A stretch of 64,000 bases of DNA, taken from NCBI GenBank assembly GCA_017163975.1, contig JAFFSR010000091.1, forward strand, positions 368,431-432,430. Direction: 5' to 3'. The stretch's first letter is position 1. Every line of letters starts with the position of its first letter. A program made the translations under genes and the position numbers. Under the pieces are notes generated by a model. It saw nothing but the letters and a program-made list of their open reading frames with translations, searched no databases and had not been told where the DNA came from. The stretch comes from Anastatus disparis (taxonomy: Eukaryota; Arthropoda; Insecta; Hymenoptera; Eupelmidae). Below are positions 1-10,843 of this stretch, one piece after another.

Positions 1-31
1 TTTTATAATTTCACGGGATAACAACTCGTTA

Positions 32-1856
32 CCCTAACAGCACAAAACATTTAAAAAACGTTTTGAAAACGTTTTCTGGTATATACGTTTGTCAATTTCG
101 ACAAAAATACGTATTTAAAACGTTTTTAAAATGTAAAATATGTCCGCATATAACGTTTGGCTTTTCGGGCGGTTGCCGTAGACAACTCGATGACGTCGGT
201 GGCATCAGACTTTTACTTTTTACCTGAGGGTTGATGCTGGAAGATGGTCGGTCGGAGGTTCGAATAAGCCAAAGTTCAAAACTTACAAACTAAATTGAAA
301 TTACTGAATTAAATAAAAAAATGAATTTAATAATGAAAAGTTAACTTTAATAAAATATATGCATGAAAATTTAACTGTAATTAATATTAAAAAGAAAAGA
401 AATTTACTATTGTGTTTAAATAATAATTAAATTGGTGAAATAACAAAAACTAAAGCGGTAAATGACGGGGCGGATTTACAGGACAGGTTTAGCGGAACTG
501 GTAAATGAGTATGAGTCGTGCATTTTATACTTTTCACAATAAATGTTCTTTGCATTTATTGAGTTAACTTAAAACTAATACAAGGTTAATTAATCAAATA
601 GTAATCTCAAAAAATTGGCCGGAAACGGCGGCACGCAAAAATATGAATAATCAAAATAATGCTAAGATCAAATTATATCCTTAGGCGGTCGGTATTATTT
701 TTACCGGTAATGCGGTTTAACAAAATTATACTTAACAATAAATTCCGAACGTTATTGGTTACAAACTAATAGTAAAAGAAAGGTAAGCTATTTACAGGTT
801 ACGAGATTTAATTGATCTCTTTCTGGCGGTCGGTATTTATTATTACCGGTGACGCGGTTTTTAACAATCTTATTATTAATAAAGGAAAGATAATAAACTA
901 TATACAGGCTGCAGTATTATCGACGGTTAGCACGGTTGAAATCTATTTTACCGGCGGTAGATAATACGAGCGGTGTCTCCGTGACATTCGGTACAGGCTT
1001 GAGGTACAGGCTGGTGTCAGAGGGAGACAGGAAAGGTTACCTCCAAGTCTTAACGTAGACATGGAGGGGATGAACTAGTCGCACATACTCGCATTGACTA
1101 GCGGAGGACCTACCCCGACCGAGAAGGTGGTGGTAGTTGTCAGGAATCAGTGTCGAGCAACCCCACCCTTACACTGACGGAGAGGTTGGAGGCTAACGTA
1201 GAGCAATCCCACCCTTACGTAGCTTACGACAGGAATACGGGTAAAGGTAACTCCCACTGTGTCGAGCAATCCCACTCTTACACAATGGAAGGGGAGACGA
1301 GTCCAAAGGCTGGCTCGGCGGCTTGCTTATATATGCTATGGAGCTCGCTATTCCCGTTGCGGGAGTAGTACCTCGTAGCGGCTGAGCATATGAACTATGT
1401 CTAGCGCGATTTTTGTATCGTCGCAATATTTTAGATTCTCAAGAGAAATATAACGTTTATGGAATGTTTAAGAAACGTTTAGAAAACGTTTTCTGGGTGA
1501 AAGCTTACGTTGGCTTATATGTCCAAACGTTTCTAAAACGTTTTTTAAACGCTTTATTTCATCATTCTGAAAAATTCTTAAATAGAGAAAAATTATCCCA
1601 AATAAAACGTTTTTTAAACGTTAAGGAAACGTTTGGATATTTGAGCTTGCGTAAATTTTCATCGAGAAAACGTTTTCTAAACGTTTCTTAAACGTTCCAT
1701 AAACTTTACATTATTCTTGAGAATCTAAAATATGCGGACATATTTTACATTTTAAAAACGTTTTAAATACGTATTTTTGTCGAAATTTACAAACGTATAT
1801 AAGTTTACCAGAAAACGTTTCAAAAACGTATTTGAAACGGTTTTGTGTTGTTAGGG
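32..1856. mobile_element. CCCTAACA-ended foldback MITE, copy 1, interrupted
   Basis: Starts CCCTAACAGCACAAAAC and ends with the inverse (GTTGTTAGGG). It is flanked by TA at 30-31 and 1857-1858, and the uninterrupted host element at about 32118 has a single TA at that point, so TA is the target duplication. The body is dense in AACGTTT motifs. A second copy at 8050-8604 is 555 bp and uninterrupted; this one is longer because of an insertion at about 152-1425. The TA duplication would fit a Tc1/mariner-type transposase, but nothing is encoded here. Confidence 0.8.
152..1425. mobile_element. Unclassified 1.27 kb insertion inside the CCCTAACA element
   Basis: Comparison with the intact copy at 8050-8604 shows the element broken between GTCCGCATAT and ATTTTAGATTC, with ATAT present on both sides (a possible 4-bp target duplication). 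The insert has a different base composition from its surroundings. It contains a degenerate tandem repeat with period about 141 bp (GGCGGTCGGTATT at 684 and 825) and three copies of a GAGCAAYCCCAC motif near 1152, 1198 and 1261. There are no TG/CA ends and no long ORF. It could be a solo LTR with decayed ends or a non-autonomous element; I cannot place it. Confidence 0.5.
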
Positions 1857-2593
1857 TAGTTATTTTCCTGTGAAAGAAAGTTCCAAAAATGAGGTGAACC
1901 TCGTAGTGTCAGCTCTCCGAAGATCGAAGAGCTTCTACATTTTGGCACAAAGTATCTTGCTCTTTTATACCTATGGCCTCAAAATTTGTTAATGGAATCG
2001 TAAAATTTAGAGATCCGCCACCTAGCGACGTGAAGTGAACTTACCTGTCTTTAATTATTGATTAATGCTACGTCGCAAGGTGGCGTTTCTCTAAATTTTA
2101 CGATTCCATCGACAAATTTTGAGGACACAGGTATAAAAGAGCAAGATACTTTGTGCCAAAACGTAGAAGCTCTTCGATCTTCGGAGAGCTGACACTACGA
2201 GGTTCACCTCATTTTTGGAACTTTCTTTTACAGGAAAATAACTAACGAGTTATTATCCCGTGAAATTATAAAATAATTTAAGCTAAAAATACAGCTCAAA
2301 ATATAGCTGAAAATTTAGCTATATTATCAGCTATTGTTCGCCTCATCAAAAACGATTAGCTCAAAAAATTAGCTAAAAATACAGTTAAAAATACAGCTAA
2401 AAATACAGTTATATTTTCCGCTGTTACAAGAGACTCAAAATATTAACTGGATTTTTACCTAAAAAATAACTGGATTTTTACCTGAAAAATCGAGATGAAT
2501 ATAGCTATATTCCAGCTAAATATAGCTATATTTTCAGCTGTATTTTCAGCTATATTTTTAACTAATATTTTTAGCTAAACGTTTTTGACGGGG

Positions 2594-3480
2594 TAAGACA
2601 AGATGGATACCTTTCGTATGTAAAACTCCGAGTTTACCGCACTGTCCTTTTCGCGCGTACAAACTCGTTGAATTTATAAGTTTTTGTGTTCAATTTACTT
2701 GATTTAGGTTGACGAAAGCCAGACCGTACACTACAGGCACGCCATGTCCTGTAGATTCGGGTCCATCACTTTTCGTCAAACCTCTGATTTTATTTCTTAG
2801 GTTAGGATAAGTAATTCAATGAACATGAGGAATAGAGGATCATTTATATGGCCTCTTGTACCGTATCTTTTATTTCGTTATGTGAATTTACAATTAACAC
2901 ACTTGCAAAGACGTACAAACACTAAGCAAAAAGCTTTACGAGAGAGCACGTCGATGCAAGGCACATTTCACTTGGGCACTTAGCCTCTTTATAGAGAGAT
3001 AATTACTTTAAAATTATGAAGGAAAATTCACCACTTCACTACAATCTAATATTTGAAATCACGAAGATTTAAATTTAATTAAATAATTCAAGTAAATGCT
3101 ATTCAAACTCAAGCAGGTAGGGAAATGCGTACCAGGCATTTCTTTTGCTGCTATAAGAGTTTGAATAGCAAAAGATTACACATGACTCTGTATTTAATTT
3201 TAAGGAGAACTTTATCAAGCGTTGACCGGTACAAGAGTGACGAGTTTAGCTTCTCGCTCAAGGTCGATTGCTCTCATTTTAGGCGCTTGCCGCTATATTC
3301 CTACTCTGCCGCGTCAGAGTAGGGATATTATACATTGTAAAAAATAAGCGTTACACTTGATAGTCGCTTGGCTGTCGAAATTAGGGGCGTAGTTGCGCGT
3401 TCGGGTCTTTCCTATATCCCCTCTTGCCGCTTATTACCATGATGATTTTCTAAATGAAAATCATCAGGTGAGGTCCCAAC
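2594..3480. other. No feature recognised
   Basis: Apart from one 65-codon chance-length ORF at 3125-3322 (no recognisable domain) I see nothing here. Composition is less AT-extreme than the neighbouring repeats, so this may be old unique sequence. Confidence 0.4.
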
Positions 3481-3487
3481 CTTTTAT

Positions 3488-3585
3488 TTTGTGCATAAAT
3501 ATTCATAATAATAATATCTATTGCGCTCAACCTTTAATTTGTAGATACACTGATTAATACTTGAGTAAAAACTCAATTAGACAAG
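3488..3585. repeat. Half copy of the TTGTGCATAAATATT foldback
   Basis: About 95 bp (TTGTGCATAAATATTC through ATCTATTGCGCTCAAC to ATACTTGAGTAAA) match the right arm of the palindrome at 35775-36070. The left arm is absent here. The following 3586-3833 is AT-rich with no recognised feature. Confidence 0.6.
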
Positions 3586-3833
3586 GACAACGAATCCGGC
3601 CTGCTGTTGAGCATAATTTTTTTTAATTTGAAAAAATTATTAATAATTTATTGCGCATTTCTAAATTATTTTTCTTGTATAAAAAAATAATTTTCAGTTA
3701 GAAAATTTTGTATTATGAAACTAATTATCAATCAATCTATTATTTACATAAATGTTTATTAATTATTTAAAACCATATGAAAAGAAGATTAAAAATGTCT
3801 ACTTTACCGACATTTCCTTTTTCGTTCCGAGAA

Positions 3834-5351
3834 ACATCCCATAAAATGTTGTTGAAAAGTAACATATACCTTTCTTGGAAGCTAACTGGAAGCTTTCTGT
3901 GTTACCTTACTGATGAACCTTACAGGTATGTTATATGCAAGATTTAATTAACGTTTCGTGGAACATTCTCACGAAAGCTTCCCAAAAGTGTTCTTAGTTA
4001 GCTTACTAGTGAATTTTTTAGGAAGCTTACTGCAATCTTTCTAGTTAGTTTACTTGGAACCTTTGCTAATCCAATTATTAAGACTTTTGCGTAAGGTTAC
4101 AGGAAGATAGCAAAAAGATTCCACGGAATATCACATGTAAGTATTTAGGAAGCATTTTTTGGACTTATATTATGCTTACTGTAAGCTTATGTTGATTTTC
4201 GAAAAGGTGAATGGAAGCTTCCACTGGAATATTATATAAAAGTTTCATGAGAAGCTTCCTTGTAAGCTTTTTTGCTATGTGGGTGGCCTTTGCATGAATC
4301 TTTAATGAAAGGTTCCATAAATGTTTCATGAAAGATTACATGAAAGCTTTTATTAACCTTTCTCGGAAGATTCCCGAAAGCTTTTGACGTAACCTTACTA
4401 ATGAATCTTTCCGTCAGCTTGCAGTTATCTTCTATAAAAGATTCTTTCTAAAGTAAGCGAAATATTCGATGAAAGAAGGCATGAATCTTTGTAGAAAGCT
4501 TTCTAAAAGCTTTCACGATTACCTAACTGATGAATTTTTCGGTAAGCTTACAATAATCTTTCTTACTATCTTACATGTATCCTTTCTGAATACATTCATG
4601 GAAGATTTGCTGAAAGGTTACTGTAAGATTGTAAAAATATTTCAAGGAATCTTGCACGTAATTATTTAGTAACCTTTTTTCTAGATTACATTTAGCTAAC
4701 TGTAAACTTTCATGAAATCTTCCAGTTGAATCTTCCTGTAAGGCTTTCTAGAAAGCTTACATTCACGGTGGTGAAAATTCTTTCTGTAATCTTCCGTCTT
4801 CATTTACATTAATCTTTCATTAAATCTTCCATTTATGTTTCGTAAAAGATTACGTGAAAGATTTTATTAACCTTTTTTGAAAGATTTAGGAAAGCTTCCG
4901 GCGAAAGCTTACAAATGAATCTTTCGAGAAGCTTGCAGTTATCTTTCATGAAAGATTGTATTAAACGTCAGCGGAACATTCTATGAAAGATGACACGAAT
5001 CTTCTCAGTAAGCTTCCTGTAAGCCTTAACGATCACCTAACCGATGAATCTTTCGGGAAGCTTACAGTAATCTTTCTCACTATGTTACATGTAACTTTTC
5101 TGGATCCATTCATGGAAGCTTGGCTGGAAGGTTACTGTAAGGTTTTAAAAAGATTTTGTGGAATATTTCACGTAAGCTTTCATTAGCCATTTATTCATGT
5201 TTACGTTTAGCTTACTTTTAAATTACATGAAATATTACAATGCAATATTAATGAAAGATTCAGTAAGCTTACAGAAAGGCTAATGGAAGCTTCCGCTGGA
5301 ATATTACGTTAAAATTTCATGGGAAGCTTTCTTGGAAGCTTTTATGCTATG
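3834..5351. repeat. AAGCTT-rich foldback element, internally duplicated
   Basis: A 1.5 kb tract almost wholly built of variants of GAAAGCTTAC and its complement, so that it can pair with itself at many registers. It begins CATCCCATAAAAT and ends with the near inverse ATGCTATGTGGGATG, followed directly by satellite sequence. The same end motif (GCTATGTGGG) also occurs inside at about 4274, suggesting two joined copies. A segment at 4469-4669 recurs at 4983-5186 with 514 bp spacing and keeps a similar reading frame in both (both begin MK and share LTDE, FGKLT and FLT). I regard those ORFs as by-products of the repeat rather than genes. Confidence 0.6.
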
Positions 5352-5952
5352 TGGGATGCAACCCCAAAATACGTATTTTTACTCATAAAAATACGTATCT
5401 CCGTAACTAAAATTACATATCGGAAATATATACGTAATTCTGAAGCATACTTCAGTCACGCAACCCAATACCTATTAATATTATGAAAATTCCTTTTTTT
5501 TATATATTCCGTATAATACGTAATCAAGCTGAGTTTTAGTACAGAAATACGTAACTATTATACGTATTCTTGTCAGAAACACATAGATGTCATACGGGGT
5601 TTGAGGATTGAATACGTATCCGTGGTAATAACTACGTATTTTAAATACTTAGTTATTACCACGAAACATTCGAAAACTAAAAGACGTAATATTAAATAGT
5701 ATTCAAGCCCAAAATATGTACTTTCACTTAAGAAACTACGTATTTACATAGGTGAAATTACGTATCAGAAATATATACGTAATTTTCACGAATACTTTAG
5801 TGACGTAGTCCGATACGTATTGAAGTTGAGAATACGTAATTTTTATACGCCCCATACAATACATACTTGAGCTCAGTTGTAGCATAGAAATACGTAACTA
5901 TTATACGTATTTCTGTCAGAAACACGTAGATGTCATACGGGGTTTGAGGATT
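5352..5952. repeat. 343-bp TACGTA satellite, first block
   Basis: Tandem units rich in TACGTA. The anchor GTCAGAAACAC occurs at 5572 and 5915, exactly 343 bp apart, and again at 9254, 9597 and 9940 with the same period. Each unit contains a hairpin (GGTAATAACTACG ... TAGTTATTACC, for example 5620-5659). The first unit, 5352-5571, is more diverged. Confidence 0.85.
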
Positions 5953-6810
5953 CCCTGTTGAAAATAATGACGTCTTTTCAGTACGTCTTTAAAAGATGTC
6001 TTTGAAGACGTCTTTGAAGACCGAACCAAAAAAGATGTCATTTTTCCAATGTTTAGAAAAGTTATTCAACAAATGACGTCTTTTTATTATTTTAGAGACG
6101 TATTTTTTTTAATAAAAATGACGTCTTTTCTTACGAATTTTTATTTATAAAATACGTCTTTGAAATTATAAAAAGACGTTATTTGTTAAAGAGTTTTTCT
6201 AAACATTGGAAAAATGACGTCTTTTTTGTTACAATTTAAGACACAACCAAAGACGTCTTTCAAAGACGTCATTTTCTCCAAATTTAGGGGAAAAAACGTC
6301 ATTTTTCATGAATCATGTTATTGAAAAATGACTTTACATGATAATCATTTTCCATTTAAAGGAAAAAACAAAAACGAGGCGAACCTCGTTTGTATAAGGG
6401 ATCGCAAAACTTGAAAATCGCCACCTGGTGAGTTAAAATTAAATTGTCGCAATCAACCATCGATTCGACTGTAAGTTACCAGGTGGCGATTTTCAAGTTT
6501 TGCGATCCTTGATGCAAATTTCGAAGATGCAGATATATAAGCGTAATCGCAAATGCTCTTCGTTTTTTGAAATGTTGAAACTATGAGGTTTACCTCGTTT
6601 TTGTTTTTTCCTTTAAATGGAAAATGATTATCATGTAAAGTCATTTTTCAATGACAAAATTCATGAAAAATTACCTTTTTTTCCTAAATTTGGAGAAAAT
6701 GACGTCTTTTTTGGTTCCAATTAAAGACACGACCAAAGACGTCTTCAAAGATGTTTTTCAAAGATGTCTTTCAAAGACGTCTTAGAGAGACGTCATTATT
6801 TTCAACAGGG
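5953..6810. mobile_element. CCCTGTTGAAAA-ended foldback element with GACGTC-rich arms
   Basis: Starts CCCTGTTGAAAATAATGACG and ends with its inverse at 6810. The arms are full of AAAGACGTCTTT-like motifs. The centre (about 6340-6640) is a second, unrelated-looking palindrome containing GAGGCGAACCTCG, ATCGCCACCTGG and their inverses; this core is recognisably related to the core of the element at 1-2593 and 31759-32863. The left half of the core is about 80 bp shorter than the right. Inserted in a satellite unit next to TT. Confidence 0.8.
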
Positions 6811-8005
6811 AAGACGTCATTCGTTTTGAAAGAAGAATTTTTTTTTGAAAATTTACATCTTTTATTACGAGTGTTGAAAGCGAGATTGCGATTTTGTATC
6901 AAAAAGAAAAATAAATAAAATAAAAGGTATTATTTTTTGTTAGGTTGAAAAATTTGTTATTTCTGCAAAGTTAAATAATAATGAATAAGCGGTATGTTCG
7001 GCGTAAGTGCGCCTTGACTGGGTGCCGAAGATGTAATCATTTAAAATGTAATATCAGTTTATATTTAATTGACTTTGTAAAGTGTGTGCTGCATTATCCC
7101 GGGAGACTGATGCGATTAGATGAGTATAGAAAAATGTTAAGAATAGTAAAAAAAAAGAGTTCGCCTTTTGCCCCGGGCTAGGGCTGATCTTCGGATCGGC
7201 TTGAGGACCCTCTCAGGCACCGGTCTAAGTTTGCTGATTACGCAGTATGAGACAAACCTAGGGCCTCTTTGACTCCGCTGTGAAGAGGCTCGCTCTACGT
7301 GTGACACACACACACACGCGCACATGCACGCGCACACGCTCACGCACACGCACACACACACACACACACGCACAAGCACACGCCCAAACACACACACACC
7401 TATATATGTATACCTACACGTACACACACACGTTCGAGCCCCAGCCTTCTATATCTTTGACATGTGAGTCCCGCGAGCGCAGGAAGGCGAAAGGCCGACC
7501 TGTGACTGCACTTTTGCCGACCCTGGTAAAAAGCGAACAAAGAGCGGGAGATAGCGGTATCTTTGTCTTTGTATATGTAAGAATTTCCCGCGTTAAAGGG
7601 GAGGGGGTTCGATGTATAGTTAATGGTGCGCAGGGTGGGAGAGCGTTAATTTCGCGTTTAGTAGTACGAAAATTCGGAGTCAGTCTCTTTTGGGTTGGCG
7701 CAGCGTAAGTTTGGAGTCAAAACCAAAGGAAAATAAATTCAAGTTGTAGTATTGAACATTTTTGTCTCTTCTTTTCTTTATCTCCCTTGTCCTACATTTA
7801 ACAATGAGTATTTATTGGAAAAATACGTCTTTGAAATTATTTTACTTATAAAAGAGACGTAATTTGGTTACTATATTTCCGAAACATTAAAAAAATGACG
7901 TCTTATTTTGTTCCAATCTAAGACACGACCAAAGACGTCTTCAAAGACGTCTTCAAAGACATCTTTCAAAGACGTACTGGAAAGACGTCATTATTTTTAA
8001 CAGGG
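6811..8005. mobile_element. Right portion of a second GACGTC-rich element carrying unrelated sequence
   Basis: 6811-6870 and about 7800-8005 are arm sequence of the same family as 5953-6810, ending TTTTTAACAGGG at 8005 before satellite resumes with TT. Between them lie about 900 bp that do not resemble the arms, including a CA microsatellite and a GC-richer stretch (7150-7300). The left terminus is missing, so this copy may have been truncated by the neighbouring insertion. No coding gene is supported. Confidence 0.55.
7301..7430. repeat. (CA)n microsatellite, interrupted
   Basis: Runs of CACACA broken by CG, TG and CT dinucleotides. ORFs on both strands across it (rich in His-Thr, or Cys-Val) are artefacts of the dinucleotide repeat. 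Confidence 0.9.
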
Positions 8006-8049
8006 TTGAATAAGTATCCGTGGTAATGACTACGTATTTTTAATAACTA
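8006..8049. repeat. 343-bp satellite fragment between insertions
   Basis: Continues the unit interrupted at 5953 and itself stops at the next insertion. After removing 5953-8005, 8050-8604 and 8651-9031 with their duplicated flanks, the distance between the anchors at 5915 and 9254 falls to 342 bp, one satellite unit. Confidence 0.85.
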
Positions 8050-8604
8050 CCCTAACAACACAAAAACGTTTCAAAAACGTTTTTGAAATGTTTTTCGGTA
8101 AACTTATATACGTTTGTAAATTTCGACAAAAATACATATTCAAAACGTTTTTAAAACGTAAAATATGTCCGCATATTTTAGATTCTCAAGAGTAATGCAA
8201 CGTTTATGGAACGTTTAAGAAACGTTTAGAAAACGTTTTCTCGATGAAAATTTACGCAAGCTCAAATATCCAAACGTTTCCTTAACGTTTAAAAAACGTT
8301 TTATTTGGTAAAATTTTTTTCTCTATATAATAATTTTTCAGAATGATAAAATAAAACGTTTAAAAAACGTTTTAGAAACATTTGGAAATTTAAGCCAACG
8401 TATTTTTTCACCGAGAAAACGTTTTCTAAACGTTTCTTAAACGTTACATAAACCTTACATTACTCTTGAGAATCTAAAATATGCGGACATATTTAACGTT
8501 TTAAAAATGTTTTAAATACGTATTTTTGTCGAAATTTATAAACGTATATAAGTTTACCAGAAAACGTTTGTAAAACGTTTTTGAAACGTTTTGTGCTGTT
8601 AGGG
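8050..8604. mobile_element. CCCTAACA-ended foldback MITE, copy 2, complete
   Basis: 555 bp, starting CCCTAACAACACAAAAACG and ending with the inverse. TA at 8048-8049 and 8605-8606 is single in uninterrupted satellite units, so it is the target duplication. The insertion point lies within the hairpin of the satellite unit. The interior is AACGTTT-rich and largely self-complementary; no ORF. Confidence 0.85.
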
Positions 8605-8650
8605 TAGTTACTACCACGAAACATTCGAAAACTAAAAGACGTAATATTAA

Positions 8651-9031
8651 GAAGAGGTCACGTATCTCTGTCCTTTTCTAATCAAAGAAATGATTTTTTC
8701 AAAAAAACTAATAACTTTATCAAAAAATGAAGAGAAAGCTGCATCTTGTATTAAAAAAGCAATATTTTCTTTGACAAGAAAAAATTAATTTTATTGCTTC
8801 GTTCTCAAGAAAACCTTGAAAAACTTAAATCATAGAGGTTAGGGTGGACAATTTTGTTTTTCAAGGTTTTCTTGAGAACGAAGCAATAAAATTAATTTTT
8901 TCTTATCAAAGAAAATATTGCTTTTTTTAATACAAGATGCGGCTTTCTCTTAATTTTTTGCTAAAGTTATTAGTTTCTGTAAAAAACTTAATTCTTTAAT
9001 TAGAAAAAGACAGAGATACGTGACCTCCTCT
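8651..9031. mobile_element. 381-bp TTAA-flanked foldback MITE, copy 1
   Basis: Ends GAAGAGGTCACGTATC and inverse; TTAA at 8647-8650 and 9032-9035, single in intact satellite units. The body is a near-perfect palindrome with a short centre (ATAGAGGTTAGGGTGGAC). Two more copies of exactly 381 bp lie at 33879-34259 and 36720-37100. TTAA duplication is typical of piggyBac and Kolobok transposases; the element itself encodes nothing. Confidence 0.85.
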
Positions 9032-9035
9032 TTAA

Positions 9036-10050
9036 CAGTATTCAAGCCCAAAATACGTACTTTCACTTAAGAAACTACGTATTTACATAGGTGAAATTAT
9101 GTATCAGAAATGTATACGTAATTTTCACGCATACTTTAGTGACATAGTCCGATACGTATTAAAGTTAAGAATACGTAATTTTTATACGCCCCATACAATA
9201 TATACCCGAGCTGAGTTGTAGCACAGAAATACGTAATTGTTATACGTATTTCTGTCAGAAACACGTAGATGTCATACGGGATTTAAGGATTGAATACGTA
9301 TCCGTGGTAATAACTACGTGTTTTAAATACCTAGTAATTACCACGAAACATTCGAAAACTATAAGACGTAATATTAAACAGTATTCCAGCCCATAATACG
9401 TACTTTCACTTAAGAAACTACGTATTTACATAGGTGAAATCACGTATCAGAAATATATACGTGATTTTCACGCATACTTTAGTAACGTAGTCCGATACGT
9501 ATCGAAGTTGAGAATACGTAGTTTTTATACGCCCCATACAATACATATCCGAGCTGACTTGTAGCACAGAAATACGTAACTGTTATACGTATTTCTGTCA
9601 GAAACACGTAGATATCATACGGGGTTTGAGGATTGAATAAGTATCCGTAATAATAACTACGTATTTTAAATACCTAATTATTACCAGGAAACATTCGAAA
9701 ACTAAAAGACGTAATATTAAAAAGTATTCAAGTTCGAAATACGTATTTTCACTTATGAAACTACGTATTTACATAGCTAAAATTACGTATCGGAAATATA
9801 TACGTTATTTTTATGCAAACTTTAATGACGTAGTCCGATACGTATTGAAGTTAAGAATACGTAGTTTTAACACGCCCCATACAATACATACCCAAGCTGA
9901 GTTGTAGCACAGAAATACGTAACTGTTATACGTTTTTCTGTCAGAAACACGTAGATGTCATACAGGGTTTGAGGATTGAATACGTATTCGTGGTAATAAC
10001 TACGTATTTTAAATACCTAGTTATTACCACGAAACATTCGAAAACTAAAA
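9036..10050. repeat. 343-bp TACGTA satellite, second block
   Basis: Three consecutive units with the anchor GTCAGAAACAC at 9254, 9597 and 9940. Units differ by scattered substitutions only. Each keeps the GGTAATAA ... TTATTACC hairpin. Confidence 0.9.
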
Positions 10051-10054
10051 GACT

Positions 10055-10345
10055 TTTAGTTTTAGTTCAAATGAAACAGTAAATTTATAAGCCTTGAACT
10101 CTTTTATTCTTTTCGTGCACGTTCGGTTGCCACAACAAAGTCAATACATAAAAAGCGTGGTAGCCCCCTAGCGGTTAGTCATCGAATATTAATATGCACA
10201 TTTATATAATAGTACTGGTAATTAACCGTCAGGGGGATGCTCCGCTTTCTACCTATTGACTTTCTCATGGCAAGCGAACGTGCAAGAAAAGAATAAAAGA
10301 GTTTAGAGCTTATAAACTAACAGTTTCATTTGGTCTAAAACGACG
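10055..10345. repeat. Foldback element with GTGCACGTTCGGTTGCCA arms
   Basis: About 110 bp from AAATGAAACAGTAAATTTATAA through AGCCCCCTAGCGG pair with 10230-10336, separated by a roughly 60-bp AT-rich loop. It sits between satellite sequence (ending 10050) and satellite-like sequence resuming at 10697, so it is probably an insertion. Confidence 0.7.
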
Positions 10346-10696
10346 ATCATTCGGCCAGCTTTCTAACGTTCTATTCTATTCAGTGAACAGAGGTATTTTT
10401 ATAGGTTGCAATGAAAAACATAAATAAATTTAATGTTATAAAAATATTATTTTTGTTGCTTAAAAATATCCATAAATTTACATTGGATTTATAAAATCAC
10501 AATGAATTTTAATTCTAATTCCATCATCAAATTATCTAAAAAAATTATCTAAAAAATTACCTAAAAAAATTACCTAAAAAAATTACCTAAAAAAATCACC
10601 TAAAAAAATCATTTGACAAATCCAAACAAAAATCATGTGAAAATTTTAGGTGAAAATTTCACATAAAAAAATCACTCGATTATTTCCAATAGGGTG
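10346..10696. repeat. AT-rich stretch with TTACCTAAAAAAA tandem repeat
   Basis: 10530-10612 holds five to six copies of a 14-bp unit (TTACCTAAAAAAA). The stretch ends TTTCCAATAGGGTGAG, resembling one arm of the CAACAGGG-ended elements. No coding feature. Confidence 0.55.
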
Positions 10697-10843
10697 AGTT
10701 TTAGCACAGAAATACGTAACTATTGTACGTATCTAGTTCTTGAAATTACTAATTTCTTGAATCAATAAGCATTGAAGCCTGAAATCCGAATTGAAACTTA
10801 CGTATTATGCGTATGAAATACGTATTAAAAATACACATATCTG

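Larger units (their letters stand above)
1..2593. mobile_element. Foldback element, CCCCGTCAAAAACG-ended family, left part off-window and interrupted
   Basis: The same sequence is seen complete at 31759-32863. Here the left arm lies before the window, the core starts at base 1, and the right arm runs from about 2276 to the terminal TTTTTGACGGGG at 2582-2593. Bases 1-30 are the inverse of about 2246-2275, as expected for a palindromic core. The core is cut at 31 by another element that ends at 1856; the core resumes after it and matches the uninterrupted copy. The arms are made of AGCTAAAAATACAG-like short repeats. No coding capacity is seen. Non-autonomous foldback DNA element; superfamily not assigned. 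Confidence 0.75.

Noticed and set aside
4469..5186. Two similar 66-67 codon ORFs as a duplicated small gene
   Set aside because: The similarity follows the duplicated AAGCTT-rich DNA, the surrounding sequence is non-coding repeat, and there is no sign of selection.
7137..7708. ORFs rich in His-Thr and Cys-Val on opposite strands
   Set aside because: Produced by the CA microsatellite; the ends have no recognisable domain.
5352..10050. CRISPR-like array
   Set aside because: Repeats are 343 bp with no unique spacers; this is a eukaryotic satellite.
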